DNA of 64,000 nucleotides from 2-02-FULL-48-14 sp964356195 (GTDB lineage: Bacteria > Patescibacteriota > Gracilibacteria > UBA1369 > 2-02-FULL-48-14): assembly GCA_964356195.1 (NCBI GenBank), contig CAYHGP010000001.1, forward strand, positions 62,001 to 126,000, read 5' to 3'. Below, one piece after another: positions 30,674-40,347 of the stretch. The position numbers and the translations under genes were made by a program. Position 1 is the stretch's first letter; every line of letters begins with the position of its first letter. The notes beneath the pieces are model-generated. The model had not been told where the DNA came from. It did no database searches and saw only the letters and a list, made by a program, of their open reading frames with translations.

Positions 30674-32905
30674 ATGGCCGCCAAAAATCTTGTTATTGTA
30701 GAGTCTCCGGGAAAAATCAAAACGATCTCCAAGTATTTGGGGGGCGATTATGTCGTAATGGCTTCTATGGGCCACGTGCGGGATTTGCCGAAGAGTAAAA
30801 TGGGAATCGACACCAAGCACAATTTTGAACCGCAGTACCTCATCCCCAAAGAGAAGGCGAAAGTCATTGCCGGGCTCAAAGCGAAGATCAAGAAAGATAC
30901 CGTCGTCTATATTGCTACCGATGAAGATCGCGAAGGGGAAGCTATTGGATGGCATTTGGTGGAAGCCTTGAATTTGCAAAATCAAAAAGGTTTGAAGCGA
31001 ATTGTGTTTCATGAAATTACGAAACCTGCCATTGAGTCCGCCTTGGCACATCCGCGTGATATCGATAAACATTTGGTGGATGCGCAGCAAGCACGACGTA
31101 TTTTGGATCGTTTAGTGGGTTATGAGCTTTCGCCTCTTTTGTGGAAGAAAATTAAATACGGACTTTCTGCCGGACGCGTGCAGAGTGTGGCCGTGCGACT
31201 CGTTGTTGATCGTGAACGTGAAATTCAGGCGTTTAAACCGGAAGAGTACTGGAGCATTACCGCACAGATGACTCCTGAGAAAGGCAAAGAAGTCTTTGAG
31301 GCGAAATTGCAAAAATTCAAAGGTGAGAATTTTAAAATTGTGAATCAAGAGGGAAGTGACATGGCTATGAAAGCGCTGGAAGGAGCCACTTATACGGTGA
31401 CTTCTGTTGAGAAAAAAGAGGCTCGTCGAAACCCGGCGGCGCCATTCACCACTTCGACTTTGCAACAAGAGGCCGCGCGCAAACTTGGATTTTCCGTGAA
31501 GAAAACCATGATGGTGGCTCAGCATCTTTACGAGGGTGTGGAGCTCGACACCGGGCATGAAGGTCTCATCACTTATATGCGTACCGATTCCGTGACCCTT
31601 TCCGAAACTGCTCTAAAGCAAGCGCAGGAAGTGATAATGAAACTTTTTGGAAAAGAATTTGGACTGAATGAACCGCGTGTCTTCAAAGGAAAGAAGGGTG
31701 CGCAAGAAGCGCATGAGGCCGTTCGTCCTTCGGACCTCTCTCGTGAGCCGGAAAAAATTGCGAAGTATCTTGAAAAAGATGAACTCAAACTCTACGAACT
31801 CATTTGGAAACGAACCTTGGCCTGCCAAATGGCGCCCGCTATTTTGGACCAAGTGGGCGTGGATATTGAAGCGAAAGGCTATGGTTTCCGTGCCACGGGG
31901 CAAACCATCCGTTTTGCCGGATTCATGCAAGTGTATAGGGAAGGGAAAGATGAAATGGAAGAAGATGATGATGGAGAAAACATTCTCCCCGTGCTCACCG
32001 AAGGCGAAAAACCTCAGCTCAAGGAATTACTCCCCGAACAGCATTTTACGAAACCACCGGCTCGTTATACGGAAGCCAGTTTGGTAAAAAAACTCGAATC
32101 GGAAGGTATTGGGCGTCCCTCCACTTACGCGCCCACCATCTCCACCATTTTGACCCGCGGTTATATTGAAAAAGATGCGAAGCAACTTGTGCCCACGGAA
32201 ATTGGAACGGTGGTGAATGACTTTTTGGTTGAACATTTCCCTCAAGTTTTGGATTATCAGTTCACCGTCCACATGGAAGAAATGCTCGATGGAGTGGAAG
32301 AAGGGGAGGAAACGTGGCAGCAAGAAATCCGCGATTTCTATGAGCCCTTTCATAAATTGGTGGAGGAGAAAAGTGAGAACATCAAAAAAGAAGATATCGT
32401 AATCGGAACGACCGATGAAATTTGTGATTTGTGCGGAAGTCCCATGATGGTGAAACTCGGACGTTATGGAAAGTTTCTTTCCTGTACGAATTTCCCAACG
32501 TGTAAAAACGCAAAGCCTCTTGATGAGAAAACAGGAAAAGTGGACGAAGTGAAAGAGAAAGAAACCGAGGAGTTGGAGAAAAAATTTAGCGGCAAAAAAT
32601 GTCCCAAGTGCGGCAAAGCCATGGAAGTGAAGACCGGTCGTTTCGGTCAATACTTGGCGTGTACCGATTATCCTAAGTGTAAATCTACGGAAACTATTTT
32701 AAAGGTCATTGGGGTGAAATGTCCGGAGTGCAAAAAAGGTGAGCTTGTGGAACGTCACACTAAAAAAGGAGGCAAGGCGTTTTATGGATGTAATCAGTAT
32801 CCTAAGTGCAAGTTTGCTGTGTGGGAAAAGCCTACGTCGAGTGAACACGCGGAAGAGCTTCATGAGAAACAAGTAGAAAAGAAAGAAAAAAAGGAAAAAG
32901 AGTAG
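30674..32905 (+). CDS. topA: DNA topoisomerase I
   Basis: 743 aa from ATG 30674, chosen because the family begins AKNLVIVESPGKIKTI; the frame extends 33 codons upstream, but that stretch holds the promoter. The TOPRIM domain includes ATDEDREGEAIGWH, and GLITYMRTDSVTLSETA carries the catalytic Tyr. Three C4 zinc ribbons follow at the end: CDLCGSPM..CTNFPTC, CPKCGKAM..CTDYPKC and CPECKKGE..CNQYPKC. The tail is Lys/Glu-rich. It relaxes negative supercoils. Confidence 0.97.
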   Translation: MAAKNLVIVESPGKIKTISKYLGGDYVVMASMGHVRDLPKSKMGIDTKHNFEPQYLIPKEKAKVIAGLKAKIKKDTVVYIATDEDREGEAIGWHLVEALNLQNQKGLKRIVFHEITKPAIESALAHPRDIDKHLVDAQQARRILDRLVGYELSPLLWKKIKYGLSAGRVQSVAVRLVVDREREIQAFKPEEYWSITAQMTPEKGKEVFEAKLQKFKGENFKIVNQEGSDMAMKALEGATYTVTSVEKKEARRNPAAPFTTSTLQQEAARKLGFSVKKTMMVAQHLYEGVELDTGHEGLITYMRTDSVTLSETALKQAQEVIMKLFGKEFGLNEPRVFKGKKGAQEAHEAVRPSDLSREPEKIAKYLEKDELKLYELIWKRTLACQMAPAILDQVGVDIEAKGYGFRATGQTIRFAGFMQVYREGKDEMEEDDDGENILPVLTEGEKPQLKELLPEQHFTKPPARYTEASLVKKLESEGIGRPSTYAPTISTILTRGYIEKDAKQLVPTEIGTVVNDFLVEHFPQVLDYQFTVHMEEMLDGVEEGEETWQQEIRDFYEPFHKLVEEKSENIKKEDIVIGTTDEICDLCGSPMMVKLGRYGKFLSCTNFPTCKNAKPLDEKTGKVDEVKEKETEELEKKFSGKKCPKCGKAMEVKTGRFGQYLACTDYPKCKSTETILKVIGVKCPECKKGELVERHTKKGGKAFYGCNQYPKCKFAVWEKPTSSEHAEELHEKQVEKKEKKEKE

Positions 32906-32952
32906 AAAGCACGCGGCGCTTTTGCTAAACTGGTGGCACTTCACCCACGTCC

Positions 32953-35700
32953 ATGAAAAAACTCATGTTTCTTGTTCTCGTTTTACCTCTTTTGCTAGCG
33001 CCTTTTTCGGGTGCCGCCTCGGCCTTTACGATGACTGGAGATACGCCCTACGTTGAAGGAGGAGATGGATTTATGTCCGGAGATGATTGTGGGTTTGTGA
33101 TGGGAACGGCAAGTTCTTATTCCAGTCTTCGGGGTTCCACTACAGTGGCTTTTACGTCCGTGGAACCTGATCGAGATCAAGGGTGTATTGATGCAAGTGG
33201 TTACGCTTACTCGTCTTCGTCCCGCGAATCCTACGCTAATTTTACGGCGGGAACGCCCATTTCCACTACGGTCACCATGGACATGGATTGGAGTACTACC
33301 GCTGCTAATAATGTTGTGGTGGACCAAAGCACGGGGTACTGGGGTGGCTACGCTAGAATTTTGGATTCAAGCATTACTCCCGCCTCCTCCCGTCTCGTGT
33401 CGTTTGATTGGACCTGTGCCCCGAGCAGCTCTTGCTATGGGCTCGATACCGGGAAATACCATGTGACTACCAATCTCAGTACCGGTGCCGTTACGGGTTA
33501 CGCTTGGAGCGATTACTATGGCTTCATTTCTTTCAACAGTTTGACGGAGGAATTGGCGCCTCGACAAATTGAGACGGTCATTACTATTTTGGACTCGGAT
33601 GGTAACGAGCCCGATACGGTGGACTACACCAATGCACCTTTAGCCGACGGCTATGATTACTGGCGTGTCCGTGTTCAATTTTTCAATCGTGTGACCGGCC
33701 TGCCTTTGCCGGAAAGTGACATCACCAGTTTGTACCTCGATGTAGCTCAGACCGCCGACACCAATGTTTTCTTGAACCAAGTGGAGAAGGATGGGGATGC
33801 TATTGATGAGACTCCGGAAAATGTCTACCTTGGGTGTACGGGTGTAACCGATTATTGTTTGCAAACGGAGGACGATGGATCGGACAGTTTCAATACTTAT
33901 ATTTTCTCGGGCTCACCCACGTCGAATGTGTTGGCGGACTATTCGGATACTCCAGGCGTGTTTTATTCCGACCGTGACGGATGCCGATGGATTTATGAAG
34001 ATCAGTGGAGTGAAGTGGATGGAAGGGGGGCTCAACCTAAGTGTGAGCTTGGGACTGGCTCTTATATGGTCAAGGCCGACTATTTCTACGCACGTCAAGA
34101 TGCCTTCAATAAGTATGAAATCGACTACATCACGCTTCGTGTGAGCTTCGCCGACACCTCTACCTCCGGACCTCAAGATTTGGAAATGTATACCTGGGAT
34201 GACAGTGCGACCGGAGGGTCTGCATTTTCCGCCGGTAGTTCAGCCTCCGGTACTTACTATGGGTATTGGCCCGCTTCCGGCTTTACCGACTTGAGTTTCC
34301 GTCCTCGCTACCAAATCACCAAGTTTGTGGGCTACTACGATGAGGGAGAACACACAGATATCACGGAGGACCCTGTTAAGGTGATGAGCTTACGAACGGA
34401 GGCGACTCTTTACGATACTTCGGAAGAATACCAAGGAACTTATGGTGGGAACGATCGACCCGGGTTTACGGTGACCTACCAGTTGGATGCTGAAACGACC
34501 GGTGATGCCGGAGCCACCACGAATACTTACTTGCTCATAGATACTGATACTCCTCCCAATGATCCTAGTTCCCAGGACGTTGAGGAGACTCACCGTGAAA
34601 ACTCCATAGCCACGGATTACACCAACACCACTTACTCCAGAGACTATGCCATGGGGTACGGGCAAAAAGCTTCTTACCTGGCTACGTGTGGAGGTTTAGT
34701 GTCCTGTGTCACTCCGACCAACGTTTTGAGTTCTCCCACCGCGGAGCAGTGGGTGTGTGATGCTGCCGGCGATAAACGCAACAACGATGATTCCTGTTAC
34801 TACACCGACTACCTTCCTCGTGTTGATCGCCATGTAGAGCCTCAAGACATGCTTGTGATTGGAGCCATCAACTCCGTGATTGACGCTACCGATCTTTTGG
34901 ACGAAAACTACGTCTCTGCCTTGGGTACTGGAAGCCTCAACTCACGCAATTTAATGTATGCACAGTTGGCGCGCTATACTTTGGGTCAAACGGCGGGGTC
35001 GGGCACTTTGGATTCCGATATGGAGCCCACGGGAGATATTATTTCTCTTATGAACGGCCGACTTTTGTTTGCGGAGGGAGATGTGACGATTGATGGATCT
35101 TCTGCGTTCAGCAACAAAACTTTGGCGGTGAAGGGGGGTGATGTGTTTATTGATGGTGATATCACCGGTGGACAGCTGGGAATCTTTGTGGTGAAGAGCG
35201 GAGGCGTCGGAGGAGATGTTCACCTCGCGCCTTCGGTAAACAACGTTCATGCCAATATCTTTATTGACGGCAGTTTGTTCAGCTACGACGGAGTTTCTGC
35301 TCCTACCGGAGACTATCCCACTTGGTATAATGCCGGAGTGCGCCTGGAAACGCTCTTGAATCAGTTCTACTTGAATGGATCTTTTGTCGGACGCAATGGT
35401 GTGAATACCGCAGATGATGACACTCTAAGCTCTTGGGACAAAGGGGACGGAACAACAACCACGGTTTATGAAGAAGCACAGGAACATGACCTCAACTTCT
35501 TGCGTCAGTACCGTCGTTGCTATGAACTGGAGACGGATGGAACTTTAAGTACCACCGAGATGGACTGTGGTGAAGGAGAAGTGCTGTCGGAGTATCGCGA
35601 TGAAACCACGGGGCTTCCGGTCTATAATTCCTTCATTCTTGAATTCAGCCCGACAAGTGACTTACCGCTCTTCAATATGGAGTCCGGACTGTTCCGCTAG
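32953..35700 (+). CDS. Large secreted surface protein of unknown family
   Basis: 915 aa. Signal peptide: residues 1-24, ending GAASA. The mature protein is Thr/Ser/Asp/Tyr-rich with few Lys, typical of an extracellular beta-rich protein. Several Cys pairs (SGDDCGF, CAPSSSCYG, CTGVTDYC, CGGLVSC) suggest disulfides. Residues ~690-800 (LLFAEGDVTIDGSS, LAVKGGDVFIDGDI, VVKSGGVGGDVHL) repeat a G-D-V-x-I/L-D/A pattern, like a short beta-helix or polymer-forming domain. No SLH, sortase or lipobox motif was found. Its 3-prime end overlaps the convergent small membrane protein by 4 bp. Confidence 0.75.
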   Translation: MKKLMFLVLVLPLLLAPFSGAASAFTMTGDTPYVEGGDGFMSGDDCGFVMGTASSYSSLRGSTTVAFTSVEPDRDQGCIDASGYAYSSSSRESYANFTAGTPISTTVTMDMDWSTTAANNVVVDQSTGYWGGYARILDSSITPASSRLVSFDWTCAPSSSCYGLDTGKYHVTTNLSTGAVTGYAWSDYYGFISFNSLTEELAPRQIETVITILDSDGNEPDTVDYTNAPLADGYDYWRVRVQFFNRVTGLPLPESDITSLYLDVAQTADTNVFLNQVEKDGDAIDETPENVYLGCTGVTDYCLQTEDDGSDSFNTYIFSGSPTSNVLADYSDTPGVFYSDRDGCRWIYEDQWSEVDGRGAQPKCELGTGSYMVKADYFYARQDAFNKYEIDYITLRVSFADTSTSGPQDLEMYTWDDSATGGSAFSAGSSASGTYYGYWPASGFTDLSFRPRYQITKFVGYYDEGEHTDITEDPVKVMSLRTEATLYDTSEEYQGTYGGNDRPGFTVTYQLDAETTGDAGATTNTYLLIDTDTPPNDPSSQDVEETHRENSIATDYTNTTYSRDYAMGYGQKASYLATCGGLVSCVTPTNVLSSPTAEQWVCDAAGDKRNNDDSCYYTDYLPRVDRHVEPQDMLVIGAINSVIDATDLLDENYVSALGTGSLNSRNLMYAQLARYTLGQTAGSGTLDSDMEPTGDIISLMNGRLLFAEGDVTIDGSSAFSNKTLAVKGGDVFIDGDITGGQLGIFVVKSGGVGGDVHLAPSVNNVHANIFIDGSLFSYDGVSAPTGDYPTWYNAGVRLETLLNQFYLNGSFVGRNGVNTADDDTLSSWDKGDGTTTTVYEEAQEHDLNFLRQYRRCYELETDGTLSTTEMDCGEGEVLSEYRDETTGLPVYNSFILEFSPTSDLPLFNMESGLFR

Positions 35701-35897
35701 TTGAAAAGAATGAGCCCGTAGGCTACATAGCACAATACGAAAAGAAAGGTGCTCATGCCGACGAAGAAAACTGTTAAATACACGGTTCGTTTGCTGAGGT
35801 AGCGGAAACGCGCGGCGTGGCGAACCGTGATGCTGGCGTAAAATAAATACACGAGGGTGAATACGCCGAGAATGATTCCAATGATGAGAGGGAGCAT
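35697..35897 (-). CDS. Small two-helix membrane protein
   Basis: 66 aa from ATG 35897. There are two hydrophobic helices (MLPLIIGIILGVFTLVYLFYAS and TVYLTVFFVGMSTFLFVLCY) joined by a basic loop VRHAARFRYLSKR, so both ends are probably outside. It lies 4 bp after the phosphomannomutase gene and is likely co-transcribed. A longer frame to 35960 exists but overlaps the mutase. No recognised family. Confidence 0.6.
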   Translation of the reverse strand: MLPLIIGIILGVFTLVYLFYASITVRHAARFRYLSKRTVYLTVFFVGMSTFLFVLCYVAYGLILFN

Positions 35898-35901
35898 GGC
35901 T

Positions 35902-37317
35902 CTATTTAAACTCAGTTGCCCACCAAACGTCAATTTCCGGGTACTTTTCAAGCTCCTCAAGCATGAGTTTTACAATTTCTTTGAGCCGTGTTTCGTTGAG
36001 GGCTTCAAAGCGCAGAGTGAGGTTGGGGGAGGTGTTGCTGCAGCGCACGGCGCCCCAAGAATTGGCGTCGAAATTCACGCGCACGCCGTCGAGAGTGATG
36101 CAGTCGTATTTTTTTGACATATCCTCGGTGATTTGTTTAACAATGGCGAATTTTTTGTCGTCGGGGCAGGGGGATTTGAATTCGGGGGTGGCCACGGTGA
36201 CAGGAAGTCCTTTGAAGAGCTGTGAAAAGCCTTCGGTGCTTTCGGAGAGAATTTGGAGAAGTTTTGCGGCCCCGAGGAAGGCGTCGTCGAAGCCGTAATA
36301 ATTTTCGCCAAAAAAGAGGTGTCCGCTTATTTCTCCGCCGAGGGGTGAGCCGAGATCCTGCATTTGTTTTTCAATGAAGGAGTGGCCGGTTTTGGTCATC
36401 ACGGGTTCTCCGCCGTGCGCTTTGATGTCGTCGATGAGGACCTGTGAAACTTTGACGTCGAAGACAATTTTGGAGCCCGGCATTCGTTTGAGAAGGTCGC
36501 GGGCGACAAGCAGTAGGAGCAGGTCTGCGGCGTAGTGTTTGCCGTTTTCGTCGACAACGCCCACGCGGTCCCCATCGCCGTCAAAACCAATTCCGAGGTC
36601 CGCTTTTTCTTCTTTTACTTTTGCAATGAGGCTCAACATATTTTCCAGTTCTTCGGGGTTCGCTTCATGATTCGGAAAGTTTCCATCGGGTTCCGTGAAC
36701 AGCGGCGTCACTGTGCAACCCAGGGCTTCCAAAAAAGGTTTAACAAAAGGTCCGGTGGCTCCGTTTCCACTGTCCACCACCACTTTGAGTGGGCGCTTCA
36801 ATCGGACAATTGAGGTGAGTTTTTCGAGGTAGGCCGGAAAGGCATCGAGCTTTTCGAGTTTACCCATGGGTTTTTCTTCAATGCCGCCGGCCTCAATAAT
36901 CTTTAAAACTTCTTGGAGTTCATCTCCGCAAATAGAGTGCGCCGCTTTGCCCACGAGCTTTACGCCATTGTATTCCTTGGGGTTGTGGCTTGCGGTAATG
37001 GACGCGCCGCCGTCGAAACCGAACTTGCAGACGGCAAAGTAGAGCAGGGGTGTAAAAACCATGCCAATGACGGTGACGTCGCAACCGGTGCTGCGGAGGC
37101 CGTCAATAAAGGCATCGGAGAGCTCCGGGTTGCTGATGCGGCAGTCGTAGGCCACTACAATGTTTTTCCCGAAATGTTTTTGAAAATACACGCCCGAGCC
37201 CTGACCGATTTGGCGGATGGTTTCAGGAGTGAGATCCGGCGTGGTGCTCACGGGCTTGTGTGCAATTCCACGAATATCGTAGGCGCGGAAGATGTTTGCA
37301 GGGGGGAGGTTTGCCAT
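35902..37317 (-). CDS. manB: Phosphomannomutase/phosphoglucomutase
   Basis: 471 aa, the normal length. FRAYDIRGIA is the family start, GGASITASHNPKEYNGVKL the phosphoserine active site (TASHNP), GFDGDGDRVGVVDENG the metal loop, GGEISGHLFFGENYYGFDD the sugar-binding loop, and RCSNTSPNLTLRFEA the phosphate-binding loop. It interconverts mannose or glucose 6- and 1-phosphates for surface glycan precursors. It is divergent from the M23 peptidase gene. Confidence 0.95.
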   Translation of the reverse strand: MANLPPANIFRAYDIRGIAHKPVSTTPDLTPETIRQIGQGSGVYFQKHFGKNIVVAYDCRISNPELSDAFIDGLRSTGCDVTVIGMVFTPLLYFAVCKFGFDGGASITASHNPKEYNGVKLVGKAAHSICGDELQEVLKIIEAGGIEEKPMGKLEKLDAFPAYLEKLTSIVRLKRPLKVVVDSGNGATGPFVKPFLEALGCTVTPLFTEPDGNFPNHEANPEELENMLSLIAKVKEEKADLGIGFDGDGDRVGVVDENGKHYAADLLLLLVARDLLKRMPGSKIVFDVKVSQVLIDDIKAHGGEPVMTKTGHSFIEKQMQDLGSPLGGEISGHLFFGENYYGFDDAFLGAAKLLQILSESTEGFSQLFKGLPVTVATPEFKSPCPDDKKFAIVKQITEDMSKKYDCITLDGVRVNFDANSWGAVRCSNTSPNLTLRFEALNETRLKEIVKLMLEELEKYPEIDVWWATEFK

Positions 37318-37344
37318 AGCTGCCGCGATTCTACCAGAACCTCC

Positions 37345-37373
37345 TGGAAAAATCTTTCAAAAAATGGTATAAT
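37345..37373 (+). promoter_or_regulatory. Promoter of the M23 peptidase gene
   Basis: TGGAAA (37345-37350), a 17-bp spacer and a perfect TATAAT (37368-37373) preceded by TGG. The -35 is weak. ATG 37393 follows 20 nt later without a Shine-Dalgarno. Confidence 0.5.
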
Positions 37374-37392
37374 CATGAGATTAAAATAGCTT

Positions 37393-38742
37393 ATGGGCGC
37401 AAAAATGAGTCCCGGGTTCCTCACTGAAGACGATGTTGCTGCTCCAACAGCTGTGCCTGTGGAGGCTGCTAAACCTGTGGAAGTGGATGCAGAAGCGTCT
37501 GCCGCAGCGCTGGCTGCTGCTCACAAAGCTGCAGAAACGAAAGAAACGAAAGTGGGTACGGTTGAAGCGACGTCTGAGTTACAACGCGATCTTGTTAGTG
37601 CAGATGTAGAGGCCGGATTAGGGGTAGAAGCTCCGCCGACAGAGGAAGATGCTCAAAAATCTCCTTATCAAGCCGGTATGGAAGCCCTTGTGTTTGAATT
37701 TAAGATTGAAGATACCGGGGATCCCGCAGAAAACTTTGTAAAAGCCCTAGAGGCCTTGGCTAAAAAACTAGAACCTGAGTTGAAGATTCCGGTTCCTGTA
37801 ATGGTGGCTATGGCAGGCATGGAGTCCTCTTATAGCGACGAAACGGGTCCGGTTAATCCTGAAGCATTCTTGAGAAATTTTGCGATTGTTATTGCAAAGC
37901 CTGAATATGCAGAGGCGCTTAAGCATAAGGATGATCCGAGAGCCTTTTTGACGGCTCTGGTGGAGGCTGGGTATGCAGGGCTAATGGATACTCCTGAAAA
38001 AGTGAAGGCTTATGTGGATGCTGCCGAGGCAAGTATTAAACCGTATGGACTCGACTTTGGGAACCTTACCGTTCCTGAAGCACCAAAATCGTGGTGGGCA
38101 AGTATCATCGCCGGACTTGGTTCCACAAAGGATGGAGTTTTCGCTTTTCTCAAAACGATAAAAGATACTGTTTTTGGATGGTTTGGATGGGGAAAGAAAA
38201 AAACAGAAGATGCGGCTCAAGCGGTGGGTGAAGTGGCTGGAGCAGCGGTGGCGAAGGCGAAAGAAAAAATCTATGAACTTTTGGATATGATTGACCCGGA
38301 TGCTCCTCTTTTTACCTTCCCTAAAGGGGTTACCCCTCAGGTCACTTCGGACCGAGGCATGCGCACTTTGGATGGCGTCACTCGTCCTCATGAAGGTGTG
38401 GACATTGGAGGTCTGCCTGAGGGGACGCCTATTATTGCCACGAAAGGTCTTGTGGGGGCAACTATCGATCATAAGGGTTTTGATGCCGATGGAGCCGGAA
38501 ACTTGGTGGACATTCGTTTGAAGAATGGAGATATGGGAAAGTGGTTCCATTTGCAAGTGGCCAGCACTCTTGAAGAACCGATCCAAGAAGGAAGTGTTAT
38601 TGGTTACGTGGGACATACGGGGCATTCTAAAGGGGACCATCTTCACTTTGAACTTTGGAAAAATGGCGAGAATACGAATCCCGATTCGCAGCTTTCACAA
38701 AATTTCCGCGGTCATGGAGGACCTGAAGGTCAGATTGCCTAG
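37393..38742 (+). CDS. M23 (LytM-type) peptidase with long Ala/Glu-rich N-terminus and no signal peptide
   Basis: 449 aa. The C-terminal M23 domain (residues ~310-440) has RPHEGVDIGGLPEGTPI with the first zinc His and Asp, and KGDHLHFELW with the HxH. Residues 1-75 are Ala/Val/Glu-rich and probably disordered. Residues ~95-215 are helical and contain PVMVAMAGMESSYSDETG, faintly like the catalytic Glu region of lysozyme-fold enzymes. Residues ~235-275 hold an aromatic/hydrophobic stretch (VFGWFGWGKKK). There is no N-terminal signal sequence, which is odd for a peptidoglycan endopeptidase. The end overlaps the convergent nadE gene by 4 bp. Confidence 0.85.
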   Translation: MGAKMSPGFLTEDDVAAPTAVPVEAAKPVEVDAEASAAALAAAHKAAETKETKVGTVEATSELQRDLVSADVEAGLGVEAPPTEEDAQKSPYQAGMEALVFEFKIEDTGDPAENFVKALEALAKKLEPELKIPVPVMVAMAGMESSYSDETGPVNPEAFLRNFAIVIAKPEYAEALKHKDDPRAFLTALVEAGYAGLMDTPEKVKAYVDAAEASIKPYGLDFGNLTVPEAPKSWWASIIAGLGSTKDGVFAFLKTIKDTVFGWFGWGKKKTEDAAQAVGEVAGAAVAKAKEKIYELLDMIDPDAPLFTFPKGVTPQVTSDRGMRTLDGVTRPHEGVDIGGLPEGTPIIATKGLVGATIDHKGFDADGAGNLVDIRLKNGDMGKWFHLQVASTLEEPIQEGSVIGYVGHTGHSKGDHLHFELWKNGENTNPDSQLSQNFRGHGGPEGQIA

Positions 38743-39536
38743 CTTAAACTCTCCGCTTCCGCTTTCTGGGCTTTTTTAATAGATTCGGTGACACGGCCTA
38801 CGTGAACCACGGGAATTTTTGTGGAGCTTTCATGAACGAGGCGCACGAGCTTGTGAATAAGAAGAGCGTCCATTCCTTTCTCAATCATGGTGTCGGGGTC
38901 CACTTTGTCTTCCAATTGACGAAGGATGTCGTCGATTTTAGTCCAAGGGGCGCCTAGGTCTTCCTCGTCAGTTTGTTTGAACTTGAGATTGCGGGAGAAA
39001 GGAGCGTCCAGAAGTTCTGCGGGAAGGCCGATGGTGCGGGCGAGTTCCACGACGTCGGTTTTGTAAAGATCACCGAGGACGTGGAGGCTGCCGATGAAGG
39101 CACCGTTGATCTGGCCCAGGCCGAGTTGTAAATCACTCTTGTTCGCAGTGCCCAGAATGATACTGTTGGTGGCTTCGGAGCAGTGTTCCAGCACAAGGGC
39201 GCGCATTTTTGCTTTCAAATTTTCGTTGGCGGCTTCGGTTTGAGTCCAGGGGACGAAATGAAAATCCACTAAGAAATTATTGATGGGCTGGTACTGTACT
39301 TCACAGTCAAAATATTCGGCGAGCATTTTGGCGCGTTCGATGTCTTCATAAGGAGTCAGGCCCATCTCTGGCATCACGACGGCGGTCACATTCTTGGCTC
39401 CGAAAGCACGAACGGCAATGCACAGCACCACGGCGCTATCGAGGCCGCCGGAAAGTCCTACAACGGCACGGTCCGCTTGGCGGGCTTTTGCAAAACTGTG
39501 AAGTTCCTGAATGAGCGTTGAATAAATGATATGCAT
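38739..39536 (-). CDS. nadE: NAD synthetase (ammonia-dependent type)
   Basis: 265 aa from ATG 39536, where family similarity begins (IIYSTLIQELHSFAKA). An open frame continues 53 codons upstream but overlaps smpB. VVGLSGGLDSAVVLCIA is the PP-loop that binds ATP, NSIILGTANKSDLQLGLG the deamido-NAD site, and DLYKTDVVELARTIGLP follows. No glutaminase domain, so it uses free ammonia. smpB ends 22 bp upstream on the same strand. Confidence 0.93.
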   Translation of the reverse strand: MHIIYSTLIQELHSFAKARQADRAVVGLSGGLDSAVVLCIAVRAFGAKNVTAVVMPEMGLTPYEDIERAKMLAEYFDCEVQYQPINNFLVDFHFVPWTQTEAANENLKAKMRALVLEHCSEATNSIILGTANKSDLQLGLGQINGAFIGSLHVLGDLYKTDVVELARTIGLPAELLDAPFSRNLKFKQTDEEDLGAPWTKIDDILRQLEDKVDPDTMIEKGMDALLIHKLVRLVHESSTKIPVVHVGRVTESIKKAQKAEAESLS

Positions 39537-39558
39537 GGTGTGAAGGGAAAAGGGGAAA

Positions 39559-40005
39559 TCAGTAGTCCTTGAGTGCGCTTTGGATTCGGCGGGCGGAGTC
39601 CTTTTTGCGAAGGTCTTCGCGTTTGTCGTACAGCTTCTTTCCTCGGGCGAGGGCAAACTCGATTTTGATTCTGCCGTTTTCCTGGCCGCATTCAAGCGGA
39701 ATCACAGTAACACCCGCGGTATTTAGCGCACTAGTGATTTTTAGAATTTCCGCTTTGCGCACAAGGAGTTTTCGTGGTCTTTCGGGCTCATAGTGGTCTA
39801 CCGTGGCTTTTCTATAAAGAGGGATATGGAAATGATCCAAATAGAGTTCTCCGCCACGCGAAGCGATAAAAGCGCCTGTGAAATGGCCGCCTTCGAATTT
39901 TAGGGCTTTTACTTCATGCCCCAAAAGGACAATACCGGCCGTAAAGCGCTCCAGGATCTCATAATCGTGAAAGGCCTTTTTGTTTTTAACGAGTGTTTTT
40001 TGCAT
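39559..40005 (-). CDS. smpB: SsrA-binding protein SmpB
   Basis: 148 aa from ATG 40005. KNKKAFHDYEILERFTAGIVLLGHEVKAL is the conserved N-terminus, and ELYLDHFHIPLY and PRKLLVRKAEI are family motifs. The C-terminus GKKLYDKREDLRKKDSARRIQ matches the KxxDKR tail that enters the decoding channel. It delivers tmRNA to stalled ribosomes; the tmRNA gene itself is not in this window. The coding order smpB then nadE suggests a shared transcript. Confidence 0.96.
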   Translation of the reverse strand: MQKTLVKNKKAFHDYEILERFTAGIVLLGHEVKALKFEGGHFTGAFIASRGGELYLDHFHIPLYRKATVDHYEPERPRKLLVRKAEILKITSALNTAGVTVIPLECGQENGRIKIEFALARGKKLYDKREDLRKKDSARRIQSALKDY

Positions 40006-40131
40006 GGTTACAGCATAGAAGACTATTATAAAAGCCGTCAATTTTAAGTTTTTAGCAATGCCAATCTGTTTACAGGTTTATGAAACCCGACTAGGCTGAT
40101 TGCAGCTTTTTATTCTTTAATTATTTTGCTT

Positions 40132-40314
40132 ATGAAAAGCTTCATGAAAATGTCTCTCGCAAGTTTTGGTATCCTCGCTCTCATGCTCGCAGGATGCAGC
40201 ACCGCTACTGATACTGATGTAGATGGTGATGTAGACGTAGATGCTGTTCCAACCGTTGATACGACGGACACAGCACCAACCGTTGATACAACGACCGACA
40301 CCCCTTCTGAGTAA
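40132..40314 (+). CDS. Small Asp/Thr-rich lipoprotein
   Basis: 60 aa from ATG 40132. MKSFMKMSLASFGILALMLAGCS is a good signal with lipobox LAGC (Cys22). The mature part is only Asp, Thr, Val, Ala and Pro, with TVDTTDTAP and TVDTTTDTP as an imperfect repeat. A clean terminator follows 34 bp after the stop. It has no recognised family and looks like a surface-exposed, unstructured anionic lipoprotein. Confidence 0.72.
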   Translation: MKSFMKMSLASFGILALMLAGCSTATDTDVDGDVDVDAVPTVDTTDTAPTVDTTTDTPSE

Positions 40315-40347
40315 TCTTCCCTCAAATCTTTAAGTTCGCTTAGAGTC

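Noticed and set aside
37780..37870. A lysozyme-like catalytic domain in the M23 protein (AMAGMESSYSDETG)
   Set aside because: Only a single Glu-containing motif is suggestive; the later lytic-transglycosylase motifs could not be found.
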